Positions 37,401 through 48,072 of a stretch of DNA of 64,000 nt are shown piece by piece; the stretch's first letter is position 1, and each line of letters begins with the position of its first letter. A model generated the notes under the pieces. The model searched no databases and was not told the DNA's origin. It saw nothing but the letters and a program-made list of their open reading frames with translations. A program made the position numbers and the translations under genes. Source of the DNA: Oscheius onirici (taxonomy: Eukaryota > Nematoda > Chromadorea > Rhabditida > Rhabditidae); the NCBI GenBank assembly GCA_932521025.1, contig OW051470.1, positions 9,038,501 to 9,102,500 on the forward strand, written 5' to 3'.

Positions 37401-38807
37401 GACTACTGTCCCTGTCACTATACTCTCTCCAGACTACTGTCACTGTTCTCTTTCAAGACAAAAACGAAAATAGTGACAAACACTGTTATTGTACTCTTAC
37501 TAGACTATTGTCACTGTCCCAGTCCCTGTACTCTTTCTAAATTTTCTGCCACTGTCCTATTCCCAGACTACTGTCCTGGTTACTGTTCTCTCACTAGGCT
37601 ACTGTCACTGTCCCTGTACTCTTTCCAAAATACTGCCTCGGTCACTGTACTCTCCAGACTACTGTACTCTGTCACTGTTCCTGTACATTCTCCAGACACT
37701 GTCCCTGTCACTGTACTCTCACCCGTTTACTGAACACATTTCCAGAGAAACGGGACCCCTCTCTCCGCTACCCATGCCCATATCCGGAAGCCAGCCAACG
37801 GCTCCGGTCTCCGAGTCGACCGTCTGGGCGGAAAAGTCGAGTGTTCTCTCTGTCTGGCCCAGGTCGAGGCCAAAAGAACGATGCTCGTCTCCCACTGCAA
37901 ATCTCACTGTCCCCAAAGACAGTGGCAATGTCCGCACTGTGAGACGTCGGCAGCTTTCCATTCCAAGCTCAAGTTACATATTGTTAATGCTCACAAGTCG
38001 GATGCCGAGCCGCTGGATCACTATACTCCGGAGCTCGAAAACAAGTGGCTTCTTCTCTTCAGACAGTGCTTTCCGCAGTTTGCTCAGCAGTGCTATCAGG
38101 TGGGTTCTAGAGAATGGAAAAATTGTGGTCGGCTACAAAAGTTGGATACTCAGAATGTACGGAAGGGAAAATAAATGGTGGGTTACAGTAGAATTCTTCG
38201 TGTCGGGACCAAATTCCTTTAAATTTCATGGATTTTTTTTTATTAATTTCCAAGTATTTTTATCACCATTTTTTGACTTTATGCGCCAGCAGATAAAACT
38301 TGAAACTTAAAAACTGCCATAAAATTTAAAGCTGGTGCTGCTGGTCCCGACGCGAACAAATCTACAGTAACCTATACGTAACTAAAATGAATTTGACTGC
38401 GTATCTTGACCGAGTATCCAATGTCTTCGTGTTCCCTAACTGCGGAGGAAAATTAAACCAAAATTTTCGTTGAGAGACCCGAAAACATCTCGTTCAGAAG
38501 TTGGATACTCAGCCAAGGATACGCAGACAAAAACTGGCTGAAAAAGTATCCAAAACCAGCTTTTTTTGCTCTAAAGTGCCCTATTTTCAAAGCTTCCCAC
38601 TTTTGTTTTAAAAAAAAAGCTTTTTTGCAGGAAGACTGGAAATTCCGCTCCAAGCAGCAACAGCACTATGGGAATCACCTGGACGATTCGTGGAACCGTT
38701 CCCTGGACGGAACTGAACTCCCTAAGCGCTCAATTCTGATCGAGGGCTCCTCCGAGCAGCCAGCTCCATTACTCGAAACAGCAGCCGAAATTAAGCCCCT
38801 CAGCTAA
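34471..38807 (+). CDS. Modular C2H2 zinc-finger protein with repeated FP modules (5' partial)
   Basis: Exons close in phase: 34471-34511, 35210-35375, 35418-35500, 35798-36287, 36775-36901, 36992-37176, 37746-38099, 38631-38807; about 540 residues. After an acidic Ser/Pro-rich N-terminus come three finger pairs: CRIC...H/CPIPSCDFSH, CAGC...H/CGICEYASPEEW and CSLC...H/CPHCETSAAFH. Each pair is followed by a short hydrophobic module with FP: FSKCFPTVDW, YLKQYFPDL and LLFRQCFPQF. The second fingers have the standard H-x4-5-H ends (HLRSQH, HMTVKH, HIVNAH). Probably a nuclear nucleic-acid-binding protein; I do not recognise the family. A tRNA-Arg gene lies antisense in the 36288-36774 intron. Confidence 0.8.
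34512..35209. repeat. Low-complexity first resolved intron of zinc-finger gene
   Basis: Filled with loosely repeated words (CTGTTC, GACTCT, TACTGTA, GAGAGA). An open frame at 35016-35209 runs into exon 2 without a splice and is an alternative 5' exon, from ATG 35070. Confidence 0.6.
35521..35790. repeat. CTCTGTCCCTCTGTCAGTCTGTC repeat array
   Basis: Imperfect tandem array of 8-12 bp units built from CTCTGTCC, CAGTCTGTC and CAGACTCTC, filling the intron between exons 35418-35500 and 35798-36287. Confidence 0.9.
36424..36500 (+). repeat. tRNA-like / SINE-like segment
   Basis: TAGCCCAGTGGCAAT resembles an A box and CCAGATTCGATTCCCG a B box; no acceptor pairing. It lies next to the true tRNA-Arg on the opposite strand. 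Confidence 0.45.
36545..36630 (-). tRNA. tRNA-Arg (anticodon TCG) with 13-nt intron
   Basis: Same mature sequence as the copy at 15671-15758. The intron after position 37 is CACACACGAAGAC, two bases shorter and different in the middle. The flanking sequence also resembles the first copy for about 20 bp on both sides. It lies antisense inside a zinc-finger-gene intron. Confidence 0.93.
37177..37745. repeat. CACTGTACTCT repeat array in zinc-finger intron
   Basis: Imperfect tandem array of words such as GTCACTGTACTCTCCAGAC, in the same strand sense as the host gene. Non-coding. Confidence 0.85.
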
Positions 38808-38965
38808 CACTTTTAAGCTCTCTGAAATGAATATTTATGTAATAATTTACCAGTAGCACATATTGGGATATCTGAACGAAAATGGGGGCGGGAAAATGAT
38901 GCTACAAAAGCTCAAATGGAATGCCTGACGATATAACTCTTCCTTTTCTTCTTGATTTGAGCGAC

Positions 38966-40541
38966 TTAGGCCGTCGATTCGTCGTCCGAGCCCGGCTGGA
39001 CTTCTTTCATCAGCGTCGAGACGATCTCATTCAGCTGGGCGAGCTCCTTTTGCTGAAAATAAGGATGGGGTAATTTGCGGTGGAAAACTGTCTCTCTCTT
39101 GACTCAAACTGTCTTTCTGTCTCTTAGACTGTCAACTACCAGTGCTAACTGTCTCTCCCTCTCTCAGAACCGTCTCCTTTTCTCTTCCTGGCTCTCATAC
39201 TATCTGTAACCACTCCAGACTACCAATACTGTTCCGTTCTGGCTAACGATCTAGACTGTCTCTCGCTCTCCTGTTCCAGTATTCTCGACTCATACTGCAA
39301 TTCTCAAAGACGAGTCGTTTACTGTGTACCTTTCTTTGGACTCATACTGTTACTCTACTGTAGCTACCGTATCAGCTCACGACTCATACTATCTCTGTTC
39401 CTCCCTCTTGAGTCATACCATTCCCTCGGTGATGCTGTAATCTTTTTGAGGTTTTCGATCAAAAAACTACCTTGATTTCGAGTTCCTGGACCTTGAGCTG
39501 CAGCGAATTTTCGAGGTGCTTGTTCCTGAGCCTCAATCCGAGCGTCTTTTCTTCGTGATCGCGTTCCATGTTACCGTAGTCTTCCGAGGCCCTAAAACAA
39601 GGGTTTTAGTCCAGTTTTTAGAGAATTTTAGTCAAAAGAAGTGGCGCAAAAACGTACTTTTCAAGCTGAGCCGAAGCCGTGTCCCTGAGGCGCTGGTACT
39701 TGGTCTTGAGCTCCATGAACTTTTTGCGCTCATTTTGGAGAATTTCTTCCAGCCTGGCGTATTCTTCTTGCCGCATGGCCACGACTTTTCGGAGCTAAAT
39801 TTCTTGCTTTTAGGTCTAAAAATAGAAAAAACCTTTTGGTGATTGTCGTACAGCTTCATGAACTCGTTGTAGCGGTCCTCCAGCTCTCCTTGGGCCGATT
39901 CCAGGTCCAGACGCGTCTTGGCGCATGTCTCGCCGCAGCCAGCACCTCCGGCCTTAAGACGGCCCGTTTCGACTGAAAATGAAGGGGGAAGTTAGGTTTG
40001 AAAAATAGCGAAATAGAACATTTCGAATTTGGCGCTAAACGCGAGAATACCCACAAAATATAATAAGCCTGATCCCTAGAAGAATAAAAAAGCTTACTGG
40101 CTGTGAGGAGAGTCTCGGCCTGGTATTGGAACTCTTGAATGAGACCGTTGGAGGCGATGAGGTCACTGTCGTGCTTCGTCTCTGCCTAAAATCAGTCATT
40201 TTTTAAGCTAAATTTGAAGCCAAAACAAACTTCTTTCATCTTCTTGGTCATGTCGTTTTCGAAGCGCTGAACGCTCGACAGGACGACGGCCTCGAGCTGC
40301 GGCAGATTTAGCTCTTCGCCGTTTTGGATCTACAAATGGGGTTTTTAAAAAAATGAAAAGCTAACATACCTTGGCGCGAGCGAAAGCCTCCCGAATCTCC
40401 TTGATGATGTTACTTTCGACGACCATCGTCTTCTGCCGCTCACGAGTCATGGTTCTGGAAATTTGGGAATTTTGAATAAAAAAAAGGAAGAAAAACTTAC
40501 TTAGCGACCGGAGTTGAAGCAATCTCGAAAATCGAGTCCAT
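38966..40541 (-). CDS. tac-1: TACC-family coiled-coil protein
   Basis: TACC proteins partner with XMAP215/ZYG-9 at centrosomes and spindle to stabilise microtubules. Eight exons close in phase: 40541-40501, 40454-40370, 40329-40231, 40185-40098, 39972-39833, 39794-39658, 39591-39471, 39052-38966; 265 residues, close to the about 260 of C. elegans TAC-1. Almost entirely coiled coil. The C-terminal half follows the TACC pattern: RYNEFMKLYD, EEILQNERKKFMELKTKYQR, then LNEIVSTLMKEV near the end. The N-terminus is MDSIFEIASTPVAK. Identification is by pattern, and coiled coils give false similarity, so some doubt remains. Its 3' end converges on the zinc-finger gene only about 160 bp away. Confidence 0.72.
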
Positions 40542-40966
40542 TCTGAGACCTGGAAATTGAAGATTTTGTGAAAGAATGAAAATGGCTTTTTCCGTATGGG
40601 CCACAAACCCATATTTTGCTAAATTTGGCGATTAAAACGCGTACACCTACCACTAAACCAAAAAAGCACACGAATAGAGGTAAAATAAGAGCTCGAAACT
40701 CGAAAAACGACTTAACAAGAAACACAAAATGAAACCGATTTATACTGTTAAATAACGCGGGATTTGAGTCGAAAGTCTACTCGGTTATATGTGGATGGGA
40801 AGGATACACGCAAAAAATCAAATGACAAATTTGTTGGTCAAAAAAACCGGGAGGCAAAATTGTGGGGGTCTCGAGGCGAAAATAAGCAGGAAAATCGCTC
40901 AAAAATGTGATCTGAGGATCATGATACACGTTAACAGAAGGATATGGGAAGATTTCGAGGCGCTCT
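40542..40966. other. Spacer between tac-1 and ppm-1.G
   Basis: About 425 bp, AT-rich, between two minus-strand genes: 3' UTR of the phosphatase and presumed leader/promoter of tac-1. No gene or repeat seen. Confidence 0.6.
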
Positions 40967-43900
40967 CTAGTGACTGATCTGAGCCACGATGACCGTCATG
41001 TTGTCGCATCCGGTACCGTCGCCTGCTGTCGAATCGGCCAGGCACTTGTCGCAGAGCTAAAAAGAGAGAAAAATGGCTTAAAATGAGCTGCTAGAAACGG
41101 ACCTCTTCAGCAATCTTGAGGCAGTCCTTGCCGGCAGCGAAGCCCTCCTTAACGAAATCGACGACCTCTTGAGACTCGAGCGAATTCCAGATGCCGTCAC
41201 AGGCGACGACGACGAATTCATCCTCAGGCTTTAGCTCTTCGATCATCACGTCCGGCAGGGCACTGGAAATAAGATTTTTTGAGGGCAAAGCTCGTGTTAC
41301 AATTCTAGAACCCGAGATACAGCCTATGCGTTTTTAGAGAACATTTTGGCGTTCACTATTCTTAAAACAAGCAAAAATTATATGAAAACGGAGTGAGAAC
41401 CTGGTAATCTCCAGTCTTCAATGCAGACTCGTTTCAAGGCTAAAAACCTACGTAATCATCTGCTCCTCGAGCTTAATTCCATCCGTCTTCTTGTAGCAAT
41501 GATCGCCGAAAGCGCGGGACAGGTTCAGTCCACCATTTACACGTCCGTCGCCATTGACACAGCCTCCGGCCTTCTCAATTCTGGTGCGTTCCTTCTCGTC
41601 CTCGGGCTTGTGATCCTCTGACAGATTGATGGCCTTGCCGCCGCGGGAGAGAACAGCACGCGAGTCGCCGGCATTGGCGACGACAATCTTCGTTTTGCTA
41701 ATGAGACAGACACAGGCCGTCGTGCCGGAATCCTCGCCCGGAGTGTCACCGCTGCCAGGAAGGAAGAGCTAAAAAAAGAGCTGGGTTTAGAAAAAAGGAG
41801 ACTCTAGAATTCCAGTTCTTTTCGAAAAAGATTCCTTACCCCGGTATCCTCGTCCTCTTCTTCTTCATCCTCATCTTCCTCGTCAGCTCCGTCTTCGTCA
41901 TCATCATCTTCCTCCTCTTCTTCCTCATCAGCGCCGTCAAAGTCGGCATCCTCGCTTGACTCGTCGTCATCGGAGGCGACGGCAGCCTTCTCCCTGAAAA
42001 ATGTGACAGTAAGCAAATGCAGACAAGCCTGACACTTTAAGCCCCTCTGAGTGAAGGTTCTGATATTGATCTAGGTTGTTTTTCAGGGCTCCCAAAAATT
42101 GTAACTTTTTTGGAGTTTTTAAAAGATTTTTCAACCAAAAGAGAAATTAAAAATAGGAAGCAACATACACTCCGTTTATGGCCTCCTTCTTCTCGTCCTT
42201 GGTCGGCTGAGGTTCCTCGGGAGCGGCGTCTCCGGTAGCGGCATCCGACTTTTCGACCTTCTCCACATTTTCCTTCTCGGCCTTTTCGGAAGAAGGCTTG
42301 GGATCTGGAAAATGGGAATTCTGATTAGGGATAAGATGGTTTTAAGTCCAAAGCTTGAGGTGCTGCGTGACTGGGAAGGTACATGCTGCAGCCGAGTCTT
42401 GCTATCTTGTAAGGAGAAAAATAATTTAAGAAGTCTCAAAGATCCCCTACTTAATTTGGAAAGTAATTCACAGCAAAATGAGCTAAACTCGCAAATCTAG
42501 TAGCTGAGATATGTCACATACGTTCAGTTCCTGCTCGCTCAAAATCGACGTTTGAACACCGAAAACAACAGGCAGACGTGACCATTAGCTGAGTCGGGTT
42601 TCGAATCTGTATGGATTATTGTAATAGGTTTTAGCTGGAACTTTTGGACGTGTTGCAACACGAGCACTTCGACTGGGAGCAGAATTCGGCAAAACAAGGA
42701 ATCACAACGATGTAAGCGGTTCCTGTGCTCGGCGTCAGTTCGTTATGGCAGATAAAACATGGCATGCTCAAAAATTTAGGCTAAAATACAACAAATTTTA
42801 ATTTGGGGGACGAAAATTATGAGAAAGAAAGCAACCAATAAGCATCACAGCCAGCTTTGAGGGTCAAGACATTTTCCGAAGCGTTCTCCTTCTCTACCCA
42901 GATATTAAAGGGGCTCTATAGACAAAACAGTAAGCAAAATATGAGATCAGGCTTTATGGGGTTCACTGTGCGAAACTATGTGCTAGTGAATTACAGGTCG
43001 AACGATAGGAGGCAAAGAGGTGCGGCAAAATTCTCTTACCCTCCGGGTCATCATCGCTTTCCGGGTTCGTCTTGACCCTCTTTGCGCTGTGCAAAGGGGA
43101 CTTACTATGGCGTTTCTTTCTTTTTGAGCCGTCTTCCTCATCATCGTCGTCATCACTGTCTTTCTGCAATTTTGATTGATTGACCCATATGGATTGATGC
43201 TACCTGGCAGAGAGCCGAGAGAATAGACTTCGGATCGGGATTCATTTTGAGAGCATAGCCGTATCTGTAACTTGGATTTTGAGCAAACTTTGAGCAAAAA
43301 AGGCGAACCTAGCAAGGATCTGCTCCAGAGGCAAGCGACTCTCCTCGATGGTCTGAATACGATCAGCCTCATCGTCGCTGTCTTCTCCAGCCTTCCTGGC
43401 AGGCTTCGCTTTGCCCTCGTTGGCGATTTTCTAAAAGAAGAGGAGGTTGTACAGGGAAATCGAGTTATTCGGATCATTTCAGGGCTCCGGGGACGATTTC
43501 ATCAGCACAGCCTACCGGGGTCAGTTATGTTTTGTTTCGCCTAATTAGGACATTGCTCAAAATAGCGCTCTACCGAAGACAACAGCTACTAAGTCTGCTA
43601 CTGTTGCTCTTCACTCTCTTCTTCGTCAACCTCCATCGCTAGTAACTCCTAGTGAAAGAAGCAAACATCGATTTAGTCCGAAGACTACATGGGCACTACG
43701 GACGCTCTCTGCCTATTCGATCTGAAATTCTGCACCATGCCAGCTACCTTCAACGTCAGATCACTCTTGGGTGTCTCCCATCAAGTGGAACTACAGGAAG
43801 CCCTGAGATCTATCAAATGAGATGTCATCGCACTCAATGAACTACGGCAGTATCGAGTTCCTGGAGTCCAAGGATGTTCTTTTCTGGAGCGGACACCCAG

Positions 43901-46900
43901 ATGTCTCAGCACGGCATCGGTTTCCTCGTCAAAGAGAAATACGCTAACGACGTCGTCTTCTGCCCTCATTCTGCTAGATGTGCTACTCTCTTTGTCAAAG
44001 GAAAAGATCTGCACGGTATCTGGATACGGTCCAACGTCAGCCGCGACCGACAACGAATACGAAGAGTTCATGGACGCATTGGATCGCCTACTGTCGCAAA
44101 CGCCCAGAGGTTTTACTCCCGTTCTGCTTGGCGATTTTAAAGCAAGCTTTGCCGGGCCCACAACATGCGTATCTGGAGTACCTCGTACACTAAACGCGCC
44201 GAAAAACTTTGGACTTGGAGGAGCCCCAATGGAGCCACCCACAACCAGATCGACTTCATTGCTGGTAGAAGGTCTCTCGCTGTGAAGAACGTCGGAGTTC
44301 TCAACCAGTTCGAATTCAACACAGATTATCGCATGCTTAGGATACAAATTTGGAAAAAGTAAACACAAAACTCCAGAAGATTAAGAAGAGGAAAACAAAA
44401 CTTCCGCCTAATCCCCTCAATTTTCAAAGGAAAACGTTTCAATGGCAAATGATAACGGTGATCCTGGAATCCGGACAATTGAGCAGCCACGAAGATTCGA
44501 AGAGGTAATTGAAGGGAGCGAAACGTGACGCATTGCGAGCTGTTACCCCCTCCAAGAATCAACAAGGGCAACTCTCCACTCAAGAAGGCTGGCAAGAGAA
44601 GACAATACAATGAATGGCAGGATCTGGCAGGAAGAAGAATGCTGAGAGTCGATTTGGTAGCAAGGAAAAAAGATGTATTGAAACGATCGGTGGAACAGGG
44701 AAGCAGTCTGAGGGATGCAGCAATGTCCACTCGAACAACCAAAAAGTGGATGATGGCTGCGAAGAACGGAACCAACAATTTTTCACAGAGGGAGAGAGTG
44801 AAGAAGTTCAAGGACTTCTTTAACTGCCTCTACGCGAGTTAAGAAGAAATTCCCTCATCTGCCCCAAGAAACTTCGAAGAGCTGCCACGTTTCGCACCGG
44901 ACGAAGTCGTACATGCCATCGGTCAACTACGTAGATCTGGTGCACCTGGCTCGATCGGACTTTCCCCATCGATGCTCTATCACTCTAGAGAAGAAGCCGG
45001 GATGGTCATCTGCAACATCCTGAACCACCTGGTGACTGGAGGAGCCGTACCCAAAGGACTCACCGAGGCCAGATGGATCCAAGAAGATGGACGAAAGTAC
45101 TCTCAGAATGGATTCCACTGCAGGGAAGAAGGCAGAGGAGGACTACGAATAAGATGGACCGACGAAGTGACAAGAGCAGTCGGACACTCTTGGTTCAGGA
45201 AGACGGAGCAGGAATGGAAGAACGCCAGACATGCACTCGCCACAGGTTTGATAATGCAATAAACATAAACCGGGGTTAGAGAAACCCAGTTGATCATTGC
45301 CCTTATTTTTCAAAATCCGTGCGCTTGCTCTTCAAGTCGCTCTACCTGGTAGACCTACTGCCGATTGTGGAAAAGAAGGGGATTCCGGTCCCAGCACTGC
45401 GACACAGAGGGACCGACATGTCAACACCTGTGGTTCGAGGCCTGCTCAACGTGTCAGCTCAACTGCCAATCCATTCACTCGAAGAGGCGTCTACTCGAAC
45501 TCGAGGAAGCGCTACTCAAGTTATCCTTCGACGTCGTTGACCTGAGCGAGACCTGGAAGTCTGAAAATGGTCAAGAGCTGCTGAGGAAGTCTGGATGCCA
45601 TCTACTCTACAGTGGTGGCCAGTACAACCGACGCGGCGTCGGCTTCGTTGTTGCTCCGCATAGACGACAGATGCTGCACTCTGGAGCTGAGAGGGCCGAC
45701 TTGGGGTCTTCTTCTAGTCATGGGCTACGCACCCACAGGAGACGCCGATCAGGCATGGGCACCGGGCCCGTGTCAATGTTGGCCGAGACCGTGCCAGCAA
45801 GGCGCATTTTCGGGGGAAGATTACTTTAGCGAAAAAAAACTTGGCACCCATTTTGAACATAAGCGTGGCATGGACTTATGTTCAAATTGGATGCCAAGTT
45901 TTCACGGTTCCTCCAAAAGTGCGCAATGCTGGCACGGGTCCGGTGCCCATGTCTAACGCCGACTACGACCGCTTCCTGAGCAAGATCCAAAGAGCTGCGT
46001 ACAACTCGACAGGTGGATCCTTATGTAAACAGGGGCTGCCAGTCGGGGCCAATGATGTGAGTAAGGGTCGGGGTGCTGGAATCATGAGCCAGTCGAACTT
46101 TCCCAAAAAGCACCAGCGGTGTACAATTGTGCTCGGAGATTGGAATGCCTCGGTAGGAAAGCGAATCCATCCACACGAACCTTCGATCGAAGCTTACGGC
46201 TACGGCTCCAGAAACCGTCGAGGAGACCAGCTCGTCTCTTTTTGTCAACAACACGGTTGGGACGTCGCCAGTACTTTCCAAAAGCAACCATCTGGTAGAA
46301 AGTGGACCTGGAGATCGCCGAACGGAACCACTCTCAAGGAATACGACCTGTTCCTCATCAGAAGGACTACCACCGTACGGAACGTTCACGTCATCAACCA
46401 GTTATAACTTCCGCAGTCCGCCTCATGCTCGACCTACAGGCTAAGTTCCCAAGCCGTAGAGCACAGACGACACAGAAGAAAATGAACTGGCCGCTGTTCC
46501 GTCATGCAATCCAAGAGAGAAGAGAAGCAATAGAGGATCCAGACGTGGATGCGACAGGCAAGGGATGACGGCGAAGAGTGGATTCGAGCCATGGGAGCGG
46601 CAAGGGACCCCCCTTGATACCGTCAATAAAAATGTAAATGACGAGTGTCCGAGTGAGACCAGGCTGACAGTAAACGGGGATTACAGGGAAAGGGAAGAGG
46701 CTGAAAGAGTTGGGTTCAGATAACCAGAAGAGTCAGACAACGACTGGGAGAGGGTGATATCTGAGTAGCTAATAACTCGGAAGATGGTTATTGGGAGATA
46801 ATGGGGCTGGCTAAAAATGGGACAGGCTAGATTTCTAGCACCCTGGCATCGAGGCGCGCAGTTTCTGCTTAAGAGAGAATCAAAACACACCTGGAGCTCC

Positions 46901-48072
46901 TTCATCACAGGATCCGAGCGAAGGTGATCGTCAAAGTCGATGAATATCGTTTCCAGGGTTTTGGCGACGTCCTCGTTCTTCCAGAACTCGCTGAAATTTG
47001 AGTGAATTAGGTTCACCAAAGCAGAAGGATAGAAGATGAGACTGGGGCGGATGGCGTGCAGGCTCTCGGACACAGCCTCGAGGCTATACAAAAAGCTTGA
47101 CACGACTTGCCTATTTTTCAAAAAGTCCGGAAATTTTTCGGAAGTGTACTTGGAGACTTCTGGGCCGCCGTGACCGTCGTAGACCGCGAACAGACTCCAT
47201 TCGTCGGTCAGATTGAGCTGGCAGTTGTGGGCGTCCTGCAAATGGCAAAAATTAGAATATTTGTACAATTTTGAAAGATTTCCCACCTTGACAAAGTTTT
47301 GGTAGGTATAAAATGGTCGTGCAGGCTTTCATGAACCGAACATTAATCATAGACGAATTTGGGACAGGGTAGGACGAATTCAGGCATTATTTTAACCCTC
47401 AAATGATCAAACAGGGTAAAAAGATCACTAAAAATAACCACAGGGCAATTTAGAGAAATGTGAGGCCACCAAAGAATTTGACGCCTAAATTCTGGGCTTT
47501 TCTCGATAATGTTGAGCCAAAAATCAACTTTGCATGCGTATTTTACACGTTCCACACGATAAAATGAAGGAAAAGCGTAGGAAATGGGCGGAAAATGCAT
47601 ATGACACATGTGTGAGCCAGCTGCTGCACCTCCACAGCTTTCTCGTCAACTTTCATGCAAAATTTACATAACTAGGCAATTTCTTCGTGCTTGAAATGAT
47701 GAAAAGGCATGAAGGCGCAGGTAATACATGGAAGATGGACTGTAAATACAATCGGGTGTTTACATGGGCTCTTACACAATTTCCTCGGTAATTTACAGGC
47801 AAAACTTGGCATTTCAGGGGTGGATAACATGGTCAACGCGATAAAAACGCTTCCTAGAGCAGGCAAAATGTGGATAACTGAAAAAGCCTGTATGTTTATG
47901 ACTAAAAAAGTTCATGGGAAAACATGACAAGAAAAATATAAACAGCCTGTAGGCCTCGTACCTCCTGATTAACTCTCCATCCTTGCATGCTGGTGGCTGC
48001 ATACTTGATGCCGGCACCCTCACCAGTCTCCGACTCTTTCTCCGTCACGGGCTTATTGAGATAGGCACCCAT
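40967..48072 (-). CDS. ppm-1.G: PP2C-type Ser/Thr phosphatase, PPM1G orthologue
   Basis: Mg/Mn-dependent phosphatase, in other animals nuclear and linked to splicing and histone exchange. Eleven exons close in phase: 48072-47962, 47235-47111, 46990-46891, 43430-43309, 43264-43204, 43163-43040, 42304-42169, 41993-41840, 41768-41452, 41262-41103, 41056-40967; 499 residues. MGAYLNKP at the N-terminus is the PPM1G myristoylation start; metal motifs are QEDAH (36-40), YDGHGG (56-61), ACDGIWN and [10 protein letters not shown]. As in PPM1G, the domain is split by a long acidic insert (exons 43163-41840) with Asp/Glu runs and a basic nuclear-localisation-like KRKKRH. The intron after 47111 is a GC-AG intron. 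The intron 43431-46890 holds two decayed non-LTR elements. Confidence 0.95.
43660..45290 (+). mobile_element. Decayed RTE-like non-LTR retrotransposon, copy A
   Basis: Fragments in several frames: endonuclease pieces ([10 protein letters not shown] near 44120; [17 protein letters not shown] near 44205), the start of a reverse transcriptase ([18 protein letters not shown] and [12 protein letters not shown], 44900-45075) and a C-terminal piece ([13 protein letters not shown], 45140-45190) followed by the 3' end. Most of the RT domain, including YADD, is missing. Antisense to and inside the phosphatase gene. Confidence 0.75.
45300..46640 (+). mobile_element. Decayed RTE-like non-LTR retrotransposon, copy B
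   Basis: A second endonuclease fragment set: [17 protein letters not shown] (about 45520-45570), [17 protein letters not shown] (46115-46170), [11 protein letters not shown] (46303-46335). No RT domain. It is more diverged from copy A than a simple tandem duplication would give and is interrupted by a small foldback insert at 45751-45953. Confidence 0.75.
45751..45953. mobile_element. Foldback insert inside the retroelement
   Basis: Outer arms CATGGGCACCGGGCCCGTG / CACGGGTCCGGTGCCCATG, inner hairpin AACTTGGCACCCATTTTGAA / complement (45839-45904). It splits the endonuclease frame of copy B, so it is younger than that copy. Confidence 0.8.
47236..47961. other. First intron of ppm-1.G
   Basis: 726-bp intron, AT-rich, with no repeat or gene seen. 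Confidence 0.6.
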
